This document shows, one piece after another, positions 1-10,558 of a stretch of 64,000 nt of DNA (position 1 is its first letter; each line of letters starts with the position of its first letter). Location of the stretch: contig NZ_CP125968.1 in NCBI RefSeq assembly GCF_030067815.1, positions 1,914,001 to 1,978,000 of the forward strand, written 5' to 3'. A program made the translations under genes and the position numbers. The stretch is from Sporosarcina thermotolerans (GTDB lineage: Bacteria > Bacillota > Bacilli > Bacillales_A > Planococcaceae). Below the pieces are notes generated by a model that was not told the origin of the DNA, searched no databases, and saw nothing but the letters and a program-made list of their open reading frames with translations.

Positions 1-632
1 GCTACGGTATTCCTGATGAGGAAAGGAAGATACTTATACCGCAGTTGTTGGAGTTAGTAAATCTAACTCATAAAAGAAATTCTTATGTTGATTTGCTTTC
101 GAGGGGGATGAAGCAGAGACTATGCTTGGCTCGTAGCTTGATACACGATCCTAAGGTGCTTATTTTGGATGAACCTGCTTCTGGACTTGATCCAAGGGCA
201 CGGGTTGAAATGCGTGATATTCTAAAAACGTTAAAAGGTATGGGAAAGACAATCTTAATCTCCTCTCATATTCTGCCTGAACTTGCGGAGATGTGTGATG
301 AAATTGGTGTTATTGACAATGGGAAACTGATTGCACATGGATCCGTTGCTGAAATACAGAAAAAATTGCAAGGAGAAAAAGTAATTACAGTTCGACTTAT
401 CTCTAAAACTTATGAAGTAATTTCCTTTTTTGAGGAACAGCCATATGTTACATCAATTGAAAGGCTTGATAGTGGAGATGGCATTTCCTTCACGTATAGG
501 GGAAGCGAAGAGGAGCAGATTGGCATGCTGAAAAAGGCGATGTTAGAAGATTTGCCGATTGTTTCATTCATGGAACATGTAACAAACCTTGAAGATGTCT
601 TTATGGAAATAACGAAAGGAGCCGCCGACTAA
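1..632 (+). CDS. ABC transporter ATP-binding subunit (5' end outside window)
   Basis: Open in frame from position 3, so the gene begins upstream of the window and the Walker A region is missing. What remains shows the ABC signature LSRGMKQRL, Walker B LILDEPASGLDP and the H-loop histidine in SSHIL, followed by a C-terminal domain of about 90 residues. SRGM-type signatures and this layout are typical of ABC-2 exporters (CcmA/NatA type). The stop is one base before the start of the membrane permease, so the two form one exporter. It heads, or lies near the head of, the operon running to 9.1 kb. The substrate cannot be predicted; linkage to MoxR and VWA proteins suggests a cell-envelope role, by inference only. 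Confidence 0.9.
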   Translation, partial: YGIPDEERKILIPQLLELVNLTHKRNSYVDLLSRGMKQRLCLARSLIHDPKVLILDEPASGLDPRARVEMRDILKTLKGMGKTILISSHILPELAEMCDEIGVIDNGKLIAHGSVAEIQKKLQGEKVITVRLISKTYEVISFFEEQPYVTSIERLDSGDGISFTYRGSEEEQIGMLKKAMLEDLPIVSFMEHVTNLEDVFMEITKGAAD

Positions 633-633
633 T

Positions 634-1475
634 ATGAATTTTAATAATCCGGTTCTTTTTAAGGAATTGAAACTTAGATTCCGATCATTCAAAGGCTTCA
701 ATGGGATATTATTCTTTCTGTTAGCTATGTGCATATTTGTTTTCGGTTATATATTCCTCACTGTTAACATGACGGGCACATCCTATTTCAGACCAAGTCA
801 AAGTTTTGTCCTATTTGCCTTTCTATCCTATATCCAACTTGGGCTTGTGTTATTCACAGCCCCAGGGCTAACGGCTGGATCAATCAGTTCGGAAAGGGAA
901 AAACAGACATTGCCAATTCTTTTGACAACTTCTCAAAGCTCGTTTCAAATAATTTCAGGGAAAATGCTTTCGTCCGTAGCTTTCCTACTCTTACTAATCG
1001 TTGCGGGACTTCCTGTTTATAGCTTGGTATTCTTGTTTGGCGGTATTTCCCCAATGGATTTTGTAAAGGTTTTTTTCTTCCTATTCGTAACGTTGTTAGC
1101 AATTGGAAGTATCGGGGTCATGTTCTCTACATTAATTCGCAGAACAATTGTATCAATGATTGCAACATATGGATCAATGCTTTTCTTATCGGTAGTAACT
1201 GGTTTCCTATTCATTATTGTAATGCAAATGAAAGCTTTCAATAATATGGGGACCATTACCTCACCTTCTTATTTAGGTCAGTTTTTGGCATCCATTAATC
1301 CTGGGTGCTGTTTGCATCATTTTTATCACCCGATTTGAATAGCTCCATTAGCGAATTAACGAAAATCGACTTCCCGATTTGGGCCGGTTATTTAATATTT
1401 TATGGATTGATTACCGTGACGGCGTTTTTTATATCGGTGAAAAGATTACGTGTCAATATGAAAAGATTAAAATGA
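634..1475 (+). CDS. ABC-2 type transporter permease (frameshifted)
   Basis: Hydrophobic protein of about 280 residues with an N-terminal membrane span, then further spans around residues 60-85, 110-135, 145-165 and 175-200, as expected for an ABC-2 permease partnering the ATPase just upstream. The frame that starts at 634 stops at 1338. The other frame from about 1305 to the TGA at 1473-1475 continues with a plausible loop and last membrane span (IWAGYLIFYGLITVTAFFI). Adding one G to the GGG at 1303-1305 joins the two into a sequence reading NPGVLFASFLSPDLN. I therefore treat it as one gene carrying a sequencing deletion rather than a pseudogene. Confidence 0.85.
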
Positions 1476-1488
1476 GGGGGTGTAACAG

Positions 1489-2952
1489 ATGGAAGGGAAA
1501 ATAGCGTTACAGCGATATGTCAAAAAGGCGTTAAGATCATTACGTCTCGAACGATCGGTCTATAAGTTGCAAACTGGATTGTTTCTGTCCGCTTTGCTGT
1601 TCACACTAATCCTTTCCGCTTCCAGACTGTTCATACTGCCGCATTACTTATTGATAGCCATTTGGATTGCTTGCCTAACAATTGGAGTTACGATTGTCGC
1701 TTTATTACTAAAAAATGTTCGGCGTGAAGAGGCCATCTGGAGGCTGGATAAATATTTACCTGATAATTTATTAGTGACGGCATTGGATGATCGTATCCAA
1801 CAATCGAGCTTTGCTGAGTCAATCACTCAAAATGCGAAGAAAAGTATGAACTCTGCGTATCTAGAATTTAAGAAACGTGAAAAGAAGTTTGTAAATGGCA
1901 AGATGTTAGTTGGTTTTCTGATCCTTCTTACAGCATCTATATTGTTGGTGATGTTTCCTTCTAATGCACAGCAGGAAGCGACTGCTGTTGCCAAGGAGAA
2001 AGAGATCATTGAAGAATTAAAGAAAGAAATTCAAGAGTTAGCCAAAAAGGAAAAAAACCCTGAACTTAAGAAGGATCTTGAAGACTTAACTGAGAAATTA
2101 AAAGCCATGGAAACAACTGAAGAGACTTTGCGAGAATTAGTGAAGAAACAAAAAGAGTTCAAGTTGAAGGAACAGAGATTAGCCGAAAAGAAAAATAACG
2201 ATGGCGAAGGATTAAGTGAATCTGAAGAGGATGAACTCGACAAACTTAGGCCGTTAGTCGACCAGCTCGCTCAGCAAGCAGGAAAGTCACAAAGCGCATT
2301 AAATAAAATCGGCAAAGCCCCTTCTTTACCAGCATTAGCTAACGCCGGGAACCAGCCGTTGGGCAGTGGCCAATCTAACACCAATACAAATGGAAAAACC
2401 GGCTCAGGCCAATCCCAAGTTGGTTCTGGAGGCCAAGGTCAAGGTCAAGGCGAAGGTCAAGGCGAAGGTCAAGACGAAGGTCAAGGCGAGGGTCAGGGCG
2501 AGGGTCAGGGCGAAGGTCAAGGCGAAGGTCAAGGCGAGGGTCAGGGCGAAGGTCAAGGCCAAGGTCAAGGTCAAGGGCAAGGGCAAGGGCAAGGGCAAGG
2601 CCAAGGTCAGGGTCAAGGTCAAGGTCAAGGTCAAGGCCAAGGTCAAGGTCAAGGTCAAGGCCAAGGTCAGGGCCCGGGTGCTGGAACGGGAACAGGTGGC
2701 CGGAATATGCTTTCGATTCCAAACGATCGTATAGGTGGCTACAATGATCCAACAGTAATTGGCGGTGAACTTGGAGAAGGTGAGTTTATCGAAGAGAATG
2801 AACGTGACGGTCTTGTCGAAAGAGGAAACCTTAAGCCATACCGCGAAGTAGTGGGCAGTTACAAAGATGCATACTTGAAAGGTTCGGATAAGTTAAAGTT
2901 ACCTGCTGACTTGCAAAGAATTCTTTCTGATTACTTTTCATCAATTGAATGA
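1489..2952 (+). CDS. membrane protein with coiled coil and long Gly-Gln-Glu repeat
   Basis: 487 residues starting at ATG 1489 after a GAGGGGG ribosome site. Two membrane spans near residues 30-75 and one near 140-160 are followed by a highly charged Glu/Lys coiled-coil segment (about 165-255), then a low-complexity tract of [12 protein letters not shown] hexapeptides (about 315-400), then a conserved-looking 85-residue tail. The arrangement resembles DUF4175-type proteins, which also carry Gln/Gly tracts and sit beside MoxR/VWA genes; that match is from memory and tentative. It lies between the ABC permease and the MoxR ATPase in the same operon. Function unknown; probably an envelope-associated partner of the MoxR/VWA machinery. 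Confidence 0.8.
   Translation: MEGKIALQRYVKKALRSLRLERSVYKLQTGLFLSALLFTLILSASRLFILPHYLLIAIWIACLTIGVTIVALLLKNVRREEAIWRLDKYLPDNLLVTALDDRIQQSSFAESITQNAKKSMNSAYLEFKKREKKFVNGKMLVGFLILLTASILLVMFPSNAQQEATAVAKEKEIIEELKKEIQELAKKEKNPELKKDLEDLTEKLKAMETTEETLRELVKKQKEFKLKEQRLAEKKNNDGEGLSESEEDELDKLRPLVDQLAQQAGKSQSALNKIGKAPSLPALANAGNQPLGSGQSNTNTNGKTGSGQSQVGSGGQGQGQGEGQGEGQDEGQGEGQGEGQGEGQGEGQGEGQGEGQGQGQGQGQGQGQGQGQGQGQGQGQGQGQGQGQGQGQGQGPGAGTGTGGRNMLSIPNDRIGGYNDPTVIGGELGEGEFIEENERDGLVERGNLKPYREVVGSYKDAYLKGSDKLKLPADLQRILSDYFSSIE
2433..2682 (+). repeat. in-gene tandem hexanucleotide repeat (GGTCAAGGCGAA-like)
   Basis: About 40 imperfect 6-bp units alternating GGTCAA/GGCGAA/GGGCAA, encoding Gly-Gln and Gly-Glu pairs. 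The array keeps all frames open on both strands, so long overlapping frames here are artefacts. Unit number is expected to vary by slippage. Confidence 0.9.
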
Positions 2953-2974
2953 GAAATGAATGGGAGATGTACAC

Positions 2975-3970
2975 ATGTCGTTTTCGTCGGAACAATTTGA
3001 AGAAATGAGCAAGAAACTTGCTGATGTACGTGCAGAAATAGGCAAATTCATAGTTGGACAACAGGAAGCAGTCGAATTTTCCTTGTACTCCATTTTGTCT
3101 GATGGGCATGCTTTGTTGGAAGGGCTACCTGGACTTGGGAAAACCATGCTTATCAGAACTATTTCGGAAGTCTTGGACCTTTCCTTCTCTCGAATCCAAT
3201 TCACACCGGATCTAATGCCGGCAGATATAACGGGAACCAGTATTCTTGAACGCAGTGAGGATGGCGTACAACGATTTGTTTTCAAGGAAGGACCCATCTT
3301 CAGCCAAATGGTACTTGCGGATGAGATAAACCGTGCCACACCGAAGACACAGAGTGCTCTTCTTGAAGCAATGGGTGAGAAAACCGTAACAGTGCTTGGT
3401 GAAACTAGAAAGATGGCCAAACCGTTTTTTGTCTTGGCTACTCAAAACCCGATTGAAATGGAAGGTACCTATCCATTGCCTGAAGCTCAAATGGACCGGT
3501 TCTTATGTAAAGTTTTATTGCCATATCCTTCTAAGGAAGAATTGAAGGAAATAATGTTAAGAACAACCGGTCCTGAGTCTATTGCCATACGAAAAGTCAT
3601 GAATACTGAAACAATCGTAGAAGCACAAGAAATGGCGAAAGCGGTTGTCATTGCTGATGATATGATTGACTACGCAGTCGATCTTGTTTCAGCAACCCAT
3701 CATAAATCGGGATCGGAAGATGAATGGAATCAGTACGTTCAGTATGGCAGTGGCCCTCGTGGGTTGCAGTCCATCATACGTCTTGCGAAAGCAAGAGCGC
3801 TTATGGCGGGGCGTGTTCATGTATCAATTGCAGATATTAAAACAGTTGCAAAACCAGCATTACGGCACCGTATCCTCATCAATTATGAAGGGGAAGCGGA
3901 AGGGATTGATGTCGACAAGCTTATCGATAAACTATTGGAGGAAGTACGTCAAGGGGCTTCAATCCAATGA
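2975..3970 (+). CDS. MoxR-family AAA+ ATPase
   Basis: About 331 residues. Walker A GLPGLGKT, Walker B/arginine region VLADEINRA, sensor ATQNPIEMEGTYPLPEAQMDRF and a C-terminal lid domain identify the MoxR family, ATP-driven chaperones that act on VWA-domain partners. Two in-frame ATGs are possible; 2975 is preferred because GGGAGA lies at a good distance from it, while the ATG at 2960 has no ribosome site. The stop overlaps the next start (ATGA at 3967-3970), implying translational coupling with the DUF58 gene. Together with the two VWA proteins downstream this forms a classic MoxR-DUF58-VWA set whose client in Firmicutes is not established. Confidence 0.93.
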   Translation: MSFSSEQFEEMSKKLADVRAEIGKFIVGQQEAVEFSLYSILSDGHALLEGLPGLGKTMLIRTISEVLDLSFSRIQFTPDLMPADITGTSILERSEDGVQRFVFKEGPIFSQMVLADEINRATPKTQSALLEAMGEKTVTVLGETRKMAKPFFVLATQNPIEMEGTYPLPEAQMDRFLCKVLLPYPSKEELKEIMLRTTGPESIAIRKVMNTETIVEAQEMAKAVVIADDMIDYAVDLVSATHHKSGSEDEWNQYVQYGSGPRGLQSIIRLAKARALMAGRVHVSIADIKTVAKPALRHRILINYEGEAEGIDVDKLIDKLLEEVRQGASIQ

Positions 3971-4839
3971 AGGTAGAGCTATTTCCCGATAGATTGGCCA
4001 AACGGTTGGGTGCTTTGTCCATTTCGACGAAATCGAGACGCCTTGGTCATCATAAAGGTGCGCATCGTTCAACTAAGACGGGTTCTTCCCTCGATTTTTC
4101 GGATTTCCGAGAATATCATCCCGGCGACGATTTACGGCATATCGACTGGAATGTATTTGCGCGTACGGATAAACCCTTCATTAAGCAGTTTTTAGATGAA
4201 CAGGAGATGCGGGTACATATCTTACTCGATTCCACAAAGTCCATGGGTACAGATGGTAAATGGGATTTTGCACGCCAAATTGCAATTGGATTCGGCCATA
4301 TTGCTTTAAAAAGCGGTGATACTGTTTCGTTTTCTACCTGGAGCACGGATGAAAGCTTCTTTTTTCGGAAAAAAGGTGCATTACATCGTGCTAATTTATC
4401 AAAATTCATTTCCAAAATTGAAACCCCATCATCCAATATGGATTTTGCTGATCAAGCCTTAAAACATATACCGAAGGCATTGACTGTACTATTAATTATT
4501 ACCGACGGTTTGGAACAGCTTGAGAAATGGGAGAAGTTATGCAAGAGATTACCCGGTATTTGTAGGGATGTCCGTATAGTGACCGTACACTCTTCATCGG
4601 AAGAGCTTCCTGCATTTGAAGGCGATGTCAGGCTAGTGGATATCGAGAATGAATCGGTTATTGAAGTTTCAATGACTAAAAGAATCGTTGAAGACTATAC
4701 CGAGAAAAAAAGAAAACATGAAAACGAACTAACCGCATTGGCGAATAAGTACGGAATTGGATTATTACGTTCAGAGGTTTCTGAAGGTGTCATGGATCTA
4801 TTCACGAAAAAAATGCGCCAAGTTGGTTGGTTACAGTGA
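3967..4839 (+). CDS. DUF58 domain-containing protein
   Basis: 290 residues. The DUF58 hallmark is present around residues 35-70: SSLDFSDFREYHPGDDLRHI followed by DWNVFARTDKP. A VWA-like fold follows (HILLDSTKSMGTDGKWDFA), with the metal-site serine kept but the usual DxSxS altered to DSTKS. No membrane spans, so it is probably cytoplasmic. It overlaps the MoxR gene by four bases and precedes the membrane VWA proteins. In other bacteria DUF58 proteins are always found with MoxR and are thought to be its adaptor or substrate; that role is inferred here from context. Confidence 0.92.
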   Translation: MKVELFPDRLAKRLGALSISTKSRRLGHHKGAHRSTKTGSSLDFSDFREYHPGDDLRHIDWNVFARTDKPFIKQFLDEQEMRVHILLDSTKSMGTDGKWDFARQIAIGFGHIALKSGDTVSFSTWSTDESFFFRKKGALHRANLSKFISKIETPSSNMDFADQALKHIPKALTVLLIITDGLEQLEKWEKLCKRLPGICRDVRIVTVHSSSEELPAFEGDVRLVDIENESVIEVSMTKRIVEDYTEKKRKHENELTALANKYGIGLLRSEVSEGVMDLFTKKMRQVGWLQ

Positions 4840-4852
4840 TAGGGGCGGCTAA

Positions 4853-6618
4853 GTGGGGTTCGATCAGTTAAGTAATATGTGGACTGCGGTTTTTCCGTTG
4901 GCCGTCCTTCTTTATTATTTCTTCAGGAAAAAGTATGTCACCACAACAATTTCATCTACATTATTCTGGGAGAACTCAATGCGTGAGACGAAGGTGTCTC
5001 CTTATTTGAAAAATTTACAGCGTAATGCGTTATTCTATTTACAAATGGCGGCATTATTACTTTTGCTTTTTATATTACTTGCACCTTTTTTACCGAAGGA
5101 AACTGTTATGGACAGTCATACTGTTTTCGTCGTGGATACATCTGCAAGCATGGGTGTAACCGATGGTGATCTTTCATTGTTTGAAAGAAATAAAGAAAAA
5201 ATGATAAACCTCGCTGAAGAGCGTGCTGGTAACGCAATATCAATCATTACCACCGGAAAAGAACCGTCTTTGTTATTGCGGAAAGAGACTGATACACGCG
5301 CAGTTTTGGCAGCAATTGATAAATTAGGTGTGCAATATGAACATGAACATATGGCACGCTCAATCGACTTCGCAAAGTCAATTGCTTTGCAGGATGGTGC
5401 GGATGTCCATATTTTCACCGATTTTTTAGATAGGTCGGTATTCGTGGAAAGTGTAAGTGGAATCACCTGGACAGTACATAACAATGAAAGTCCATCCGTT
5501 AATATCGCCATTGAAAAGTTCGGTGCCGTATCTACCGTGGATGGAACCGAGGCCATTATTAAGCTGTCGAATCAATCTAAATCTAAACAATCTGGAAAGG
5601 TGATCATTAAGAATGAATTGACAGATGAATCATTATCGGAACAGGAATTTTCCGTCAATGAGGAAGCTGATATTCTTCTTTCATTTAAAGGTTTACCGTT
5701 ACTCTCTGCCGTTAGTGCTGTTCTTCAAGTACAAGATGATTATCAAACTGATAACGAGGCCTTCGTCATGATTGGCAACGAATCGTCTGAGGTAATTGTA
5801 GATAGCCAATTGCATGAACTTGTAAAGAAAGCATTTGAAGCAATCGGATTAACCGTAACGACGGGCTCCGTTAAGAAAAATGCGATGGCAAGGGATCAGG
5901 CAATGCTTGTGACAAATGATCCGTCATTTCTTCTTGAGGGATCGGACCCGATTCTTTTACTTGGCAGAAACGATTCGTCAACTGAGCCGGTTTCAGGGGT
6001 GGTGGATAGTGTCAACGACTCCTTGTTTACCATTGCATCGATTAATGATATATACGTGAGTGCAGTATACCCTCCGTTTGAGGGGTATACGACATTGGCG
6101 TCAATAGATGGAAAGCCTTTTATACAGCGTTCGCAGCGAGGCGATATTATCGTCTTATCAGATATTGCGTTGACCGATTGGCCATTACATCCCTCATTTC
6201 CGCTATTTATATGGAGTACTGCAGAAACGCTTAGGTCGGCTAATGAGAATGTAGGGACTTTTACTCCAAATGAAAGGAAAGCCGTCCTAACAAGTGGAGG
6301 ATCGGACGGAATCGAAATTTTTACAATCGAAGACAAATACGTTGTTAGCTACCCGAATGGCAGAAGTTTTGTAGCACCCTCAGTACCAGGGGTTTATAAA
6401 ATGATAGATGGCGGAACGGAGAAATATTTATCAGTTCAATTGGAACCGAACGAAAAAGTTGTTTCCAGTGGAATGAGTTATCGTATAGGCTTCGTTGAAG
6501 TTGATAGTAGTGGAAAGAAGAAGGCAAAAGTATGATTGGATGGCTATTTTTATTGCCTGTCCTCCTTCTTTTATTGATTGAGTGGGAGGTGCAAAGACGT
6601 CGTGGATATCCGAATTGA
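4853..6618 (+). CDS. BatA-like membrane protein with VWA domain (C-terminal frameshift)
   Basis: Starts at GTG 4853 after GGGGCGG. The first 80 residues have the BatA/aerotolerance N-terminal form: two membrane spans separated by KKYVTTTISSTLFWENSM. A VWA domain follows with an intact MIDAS motif DTSAS near residue 93. The frame as read stops at 6535 without a C-terminal anchor. The next frame (6532-6618) encodes MIGWLFLLPVLLLLLIEW followed by EVQRRRG, the membrane anchor usual for this family. One extra A in the run at 6514-6516 would join them through GKEEGKSM. The extended end is inferred; the stop at 6535 is what the bases show. Probable partner of the MoxR ATPase in the membrane. Confidence 0.8.
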
Positions 6619-9126
6619 GGAGCCGCTATGGCTAGTGTTGCTTATCCCTGTAGCGCTTTATATGGTGTACACTTGGAAGGCTTCGAAAATGCGGTTCTTT
6701 GGAAAAGGAACCATTCTTTATGCGCTAAGGAGCCTGACAATTTTTTGTATCGTATTTGCACTTACTTTCCCTTATATTATGTTGCCGGATAATGAGGAAC
6801 AGATTTTATTTGTCGTGGATAGATCCGTATCAGTCGAAGATGCAGGACCATCAGCTGAAAAATGGATTACGGACAGCTTAAAGTTCCGCCGTGCAAATCA
6901 ATCAGTAGGGATCTATTCATTTGCCGGTACCTTTCGAACCGATTTTCAATTATCCGATGGGGAAGCAAAGCTGCCAAAATTGGAGCCGATTGAATCAAGT
7001 AATAATACGAACATCGCGAATGCAATAGATTTGTCCGCAGCAGTGGCAAAATCGAATTTAGCTACAAGGATTGTTCTTTTATCCGACGGGTTAGAGACGG
7101 AAGGGTCTATGGAGGAACTATTGCCAAAGTACGAGAATAGCCGAGTTCAAATCGATACGGTTGTCTTAAACAGGGCAAATAGAACAGATGCATCTATCTC
7201 GCTATTCGAAACCCCACGAACTGCATATGAAGGGGAAAAACAATTACTGCAGCTGGAAGTAGAATCGTCTTCCCAGAAATCTGGTCAGTTACTTATCTAT
7301 CGAAACGATGAAGAAATAATTAATGAACTTGTCTCACTTGATGAAGGTGGAAACATGTTTTCATTCCATGTAGAGGCAAGGGGAACTGGACTTCTGAAAT
7401 ACGAGGCAAAACTGATTGTCCCTGATGATGGATTACTGGAAAACAACCGAATGCTATCCGTTACGATGTTGGAGCAATCCCCAAGGGTTCTCATCGTTCA
7501 AACGGAGCGTAATCCATCTGTTATCCCAACACTTCTTGACCAAAATGCCATGGAAGTTGAAGTTGTGAATGCCGAACAGTTACCAGAGAATTTATCAGGG
7601 TTTTTGGGCTATGGTGCGATTCTTTTCGATAATGTCCCAGGTCATCTTGTTGGTGAACATAAAATGGCAGTAATCGAACAGGCAGTCAAGAGCTTCGGTA
7701 CAGGCTTCATGATGGTGGGCGGAGATGAAAGCTATGGATTAGGTGGTTATTTCAAATCCCCAATCGAGCGTTTATTGCCTGTGGAAATGGAAGTGAAAGG
7801 AAAAGAACAGCTTCCTTCACTTGGACTTGTCATCGCTATGGACCGTTCGGGAAGTATGTCCGGCTGAAAATTGTGATTGCTAGGGAAGCTGCCGCAAGGG
7901 CAGTGGAATTGCTGCGGAATGATGATACATTTGGTTTCACTGCATTTGACCATGAAATATGGGAAGTGATTCCCGTTGGACCCTTAGGGAATAAGCAAGA
8001 GACGATCGATAAAATTCTATCGATTCCCGCCGCTGGTGGTACAGATATTTTCCCTTCTGTCGAGAAAGGTTACGAAGATTTAGCCGATTTAAAGCTCCAA
8101 CGAAAACATATTATCCTTTTGACAGATGGGCAGTCAGGTATGCCTCCTGATTATGAAGATATTATTTCAGAGGGGAAAAATAACAATGTTACATTATCAA
8201 CCGTTGCAATCGGAACGGATGCAGATAGTGTCTTATTAGAAGAATTAGCTGAAATTGGCGGGGAAGATTTTATGATGCGGTGGATGAGTCAACAATTCCC
8301 GCAATATTAACGCGGGAGACATCGATGCTAACCCGAACGTATATTGAAGACGATCCGTTCTACGCAACATTCAGCAATGTTCCGGAGTGGACATCGATTT
8401 TCAAGGACGGGTACCACAAATGAATGCTTATATTGCAACAACTCCAAAGGGATCCTCGACTATTGTTGCGGAAAGTCCTAAAGAAGACCCTGTCATTGCG
8501 GAGTGGATGTATGGTTTAGGTCGTACGATTGCTTTCACTTCAGATTCGACAGGAAAGTGGTCAGGGATCTTGCAAGATGGGGAGGCTATTCCGATTTTTG
8601 GAATACGGCTGTTTCACGACTTCTGCCGTCGTATGAAGACGTCCCTTATCTCATTACCCATGATCGTGGCGGTACGTATACAGTAACAGACAGTTCCCGT
8701 AAGGCTGCATTCCTCGATATTGCCATTATAGATGAAAAAGGAAATGAGGTACCTTTCCAGTCTGAACCTTTGGCTCCCGGGAAAGTAAGAGTTACCTTGC
8801 AAGCAGATCCGGGACTTGTCTTTTTCGGTGTTTCGGATGATAAAGGCGGTTTGTTTGAAGCGGGTGTGTCAGTCCCTTACAGTGAGGAATACAAGCCATC
8901 AGAGCCGAATGTTGCGTTACTGGAAAAAATCGCTGAGCGTACAGGCGGAGAATATCATGAAGATCCTGAAAAAGTATTCAGGTCACATCCGTTTAAGAGT
9001 GGGAATCAAAAGCCTATCGCAAATTGGTTGATCATGGCTGCGATGATCTTATTTTTTATTGATATTACATTACGCCGTTTTGGCATGTTCTCGGACTCAT
9101 GGCAAAAATCGAGAAAAAACCTGTAA
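6602..9126 (+). CDS. large VWA/glutamine amidotransferase-like membrane protein (four frameshifts)
   Basis: A single protein of about 842 residues interrupted by four one-base deletions (near 7862, 8260, 8409 and 8564, each in a G run). Start chosen at GTG 6602 behind GGGAGG, giving an N-terminus MDIRIEEPLWLVLLIPVA with two membrane spans. Then come a VWA-like domain (VVDRSVSVED), a class I amidotransferase-like domain (about 290-400: LFDNVP, MMVGGDESYGLGGY), a second VWA domain with perfect MIDAS DRSGSMSG near residue 420, and a C-terminal membrane span. It is the last gene of the MoxR operon. A coding-like tail (AVAEDHVSELLKAKKKR) continues after the stop to 9192, hinting at further errors at the 3' end. 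Confidence 0.82.
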
Positions 9127-9194
9127 CGGAAAAACCCCGCCGTTGCAGAAGACCATGTATCTGAACTTTTGAAAGCGAAAAAGAAAAGATAAGA

Positions 9195-9229
9195 AAAACC
9201 TCATCTTCAGATTCGAAGATGAGGTTTTT
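9195..9229. terminator. bidirectional intrinsic terminator
   Basis: AAAACCTCATCTTC and GAAGATGAGGTTTT form a 14-bp perfect stem around a 6-base loop, with T runs on both strands. It sits between the convergent VWA and MFS genes and serves both. Confidence 0.9.
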
Positions 9230-10432
9230 ATGTTGTCCGTGTTGATGCAAGAAGTGTTTTGTTTTTATTGGCCCAAAAGCCAGTAATTCCAAAACAAATT
9301 AATAATATTGCTGTACCAACCAAGTAAGGCAAAGCGATATTGAAATCGAAAATAGAACCGGCAAGTGCGGGACCGACCATATTGCCTAAACTCATATAGG
9401 CATTCATCATCCCTGCTGCAAAGCCTTGTTCTTCTCCAGCAAGCTTTGATACGAGTGTGTTCACGGCTGGACGTAGTAGGGAAGTAGCTGTTGAGAATAC
9501 TGTCGCAACTAAAAGAATCGTCCAAAATAGATCAACAAGTAAAACTGCCGACATAGAAAATGCAGCGACAATCAAGTTGACTAATATAACGCGCATTTCA
9601 CCGTACCGTTTAAACAGCGGGTTAATAACAAAAGTTTGTACAATGACGCCGACAAATCCCCGACAGTGATAAGGATTGCGATTTGAGAAGGAGTATATCC
9701 GTATTTCTGGTCAACATATAGTGAAATTGTCGCCTGATAGTTTGCAAGTCCGAAGGAAAAAACGAACATGACAATCAACATTATGAAGTAAGGTGTTTTC
9801 GTTGACCGATACAATTGTTCAATCAGATTTTCTTTCCGACTCTGAAGCTTTTCAACTGAGATGGATGGCGCGGGATTCGGCAAGATGAAAATAGATAATA
9901 TTGCTGCAAACACTGCAGCTCCTGCTGCAAAATAAAAAGGAAACAGAAGACTAATCTTCGAAAGAAAACCGCCAATACCCGGTCCAATCATAAAGCCCAA
10001 TGACATTGACGCTCCAAGGAGACCCATTCCTCTCCCACGTCGCTCCAAAGTCGTTATATCGGCAACGAATGCCATCATTGGTGGCACGATGAATGCGGCC
10101 CCGAGACCCGAGAAGAATCGAGCTGCGAAAAGCATCCATAAATGAGTCGACATACTGAACGCAAGCTGCGCTAAGCCGTATATTATTAATCCGAAAATAA
10201 TAATTTTCTTTCTGCCATGTCGGTCGGATAAACTTCCGGAGATAGGAGAAAAAATGAACTGTGCAAAGGAAAATATTGCAATCAGGAACCCAAGCACTTG
10301 CCCGGCAGCTCCGAATGTTCCAAGGAACTTCGGCATGATAGGAATAATTAGGCCAATGCCAGCCATGGCGATAAACATATTGAACATCAGTATGTATAAT
10401 GCCAAATTATTGGATTGTTGTTTCTCGACCAA
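9228..10432 (-). CDS. MFS transporter, DHA1 drug-exporter type (one frameshift)
   Basis: About 401 residues and 12 predicted membrane spans. The loop 2-3 motif GSLSDRHGRKK and GLGAAFIVPPMMAFVAD in span 4-5 place it in the DHA1 proton-driven drug efflux group (TetA/Bmr/MdtG relatives); substrate unknown. Start taken at TTG (complement of 10430-10432), eight bases after AGAGAGGTGG, giving MVEKQQSNNLALYILMFNMF. The frame breaks near 9658: restoring one C to the run CCCC at 9658-9661 joins ITVGG to FVGVIVQTFVINPLFKRYGE and the remaining spans. It stands alone between the VWA operon and the polyamine operon, with a hairpin on each side. Confidence 0.88.
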
Positions 10433-10521
10433 GAACACACCACCTCTCTTAACTATTTCGTGTATCTGAAATAGTTTACCACAGTCGGCAAGTAAAAACA
10501 CTTCGGTGCTTAGGAACATGA

Positions 10522-10548
10522 CCCCCCCTCAAACAGATTGAGGGGGGG
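10522..10548. terminator. C7/G7 hairpin between MFS gene and potD
   Basis: CCCCCCCTCAA pairs perfectly with TTGAGGGGGGG around a 5-base loop. No T run follows on either strand, so it is a very stable stem-loop at the end of the pot operon rather than a textbook terminator. Confidence 0.6.
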
Positions 10549-10558
10549 CATTGAACGA

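Noticed and set aside
2366-2752. Long frames on both strands over the Gly-Gln-Glu repeat
   Set aside because: They are by-products of the hexanucleotide repeat, rich in Lys-Val or Leu-Thr dipeptides with no ribosome sites; the real reading is the 487-aa protein.
9127-9192. Separate small gene after the large VWA protein
   Set aside because: The coding-like stretch is in line with the VWA C-terminus and lacks a start; more likely the true tail of that protein lost through indels.
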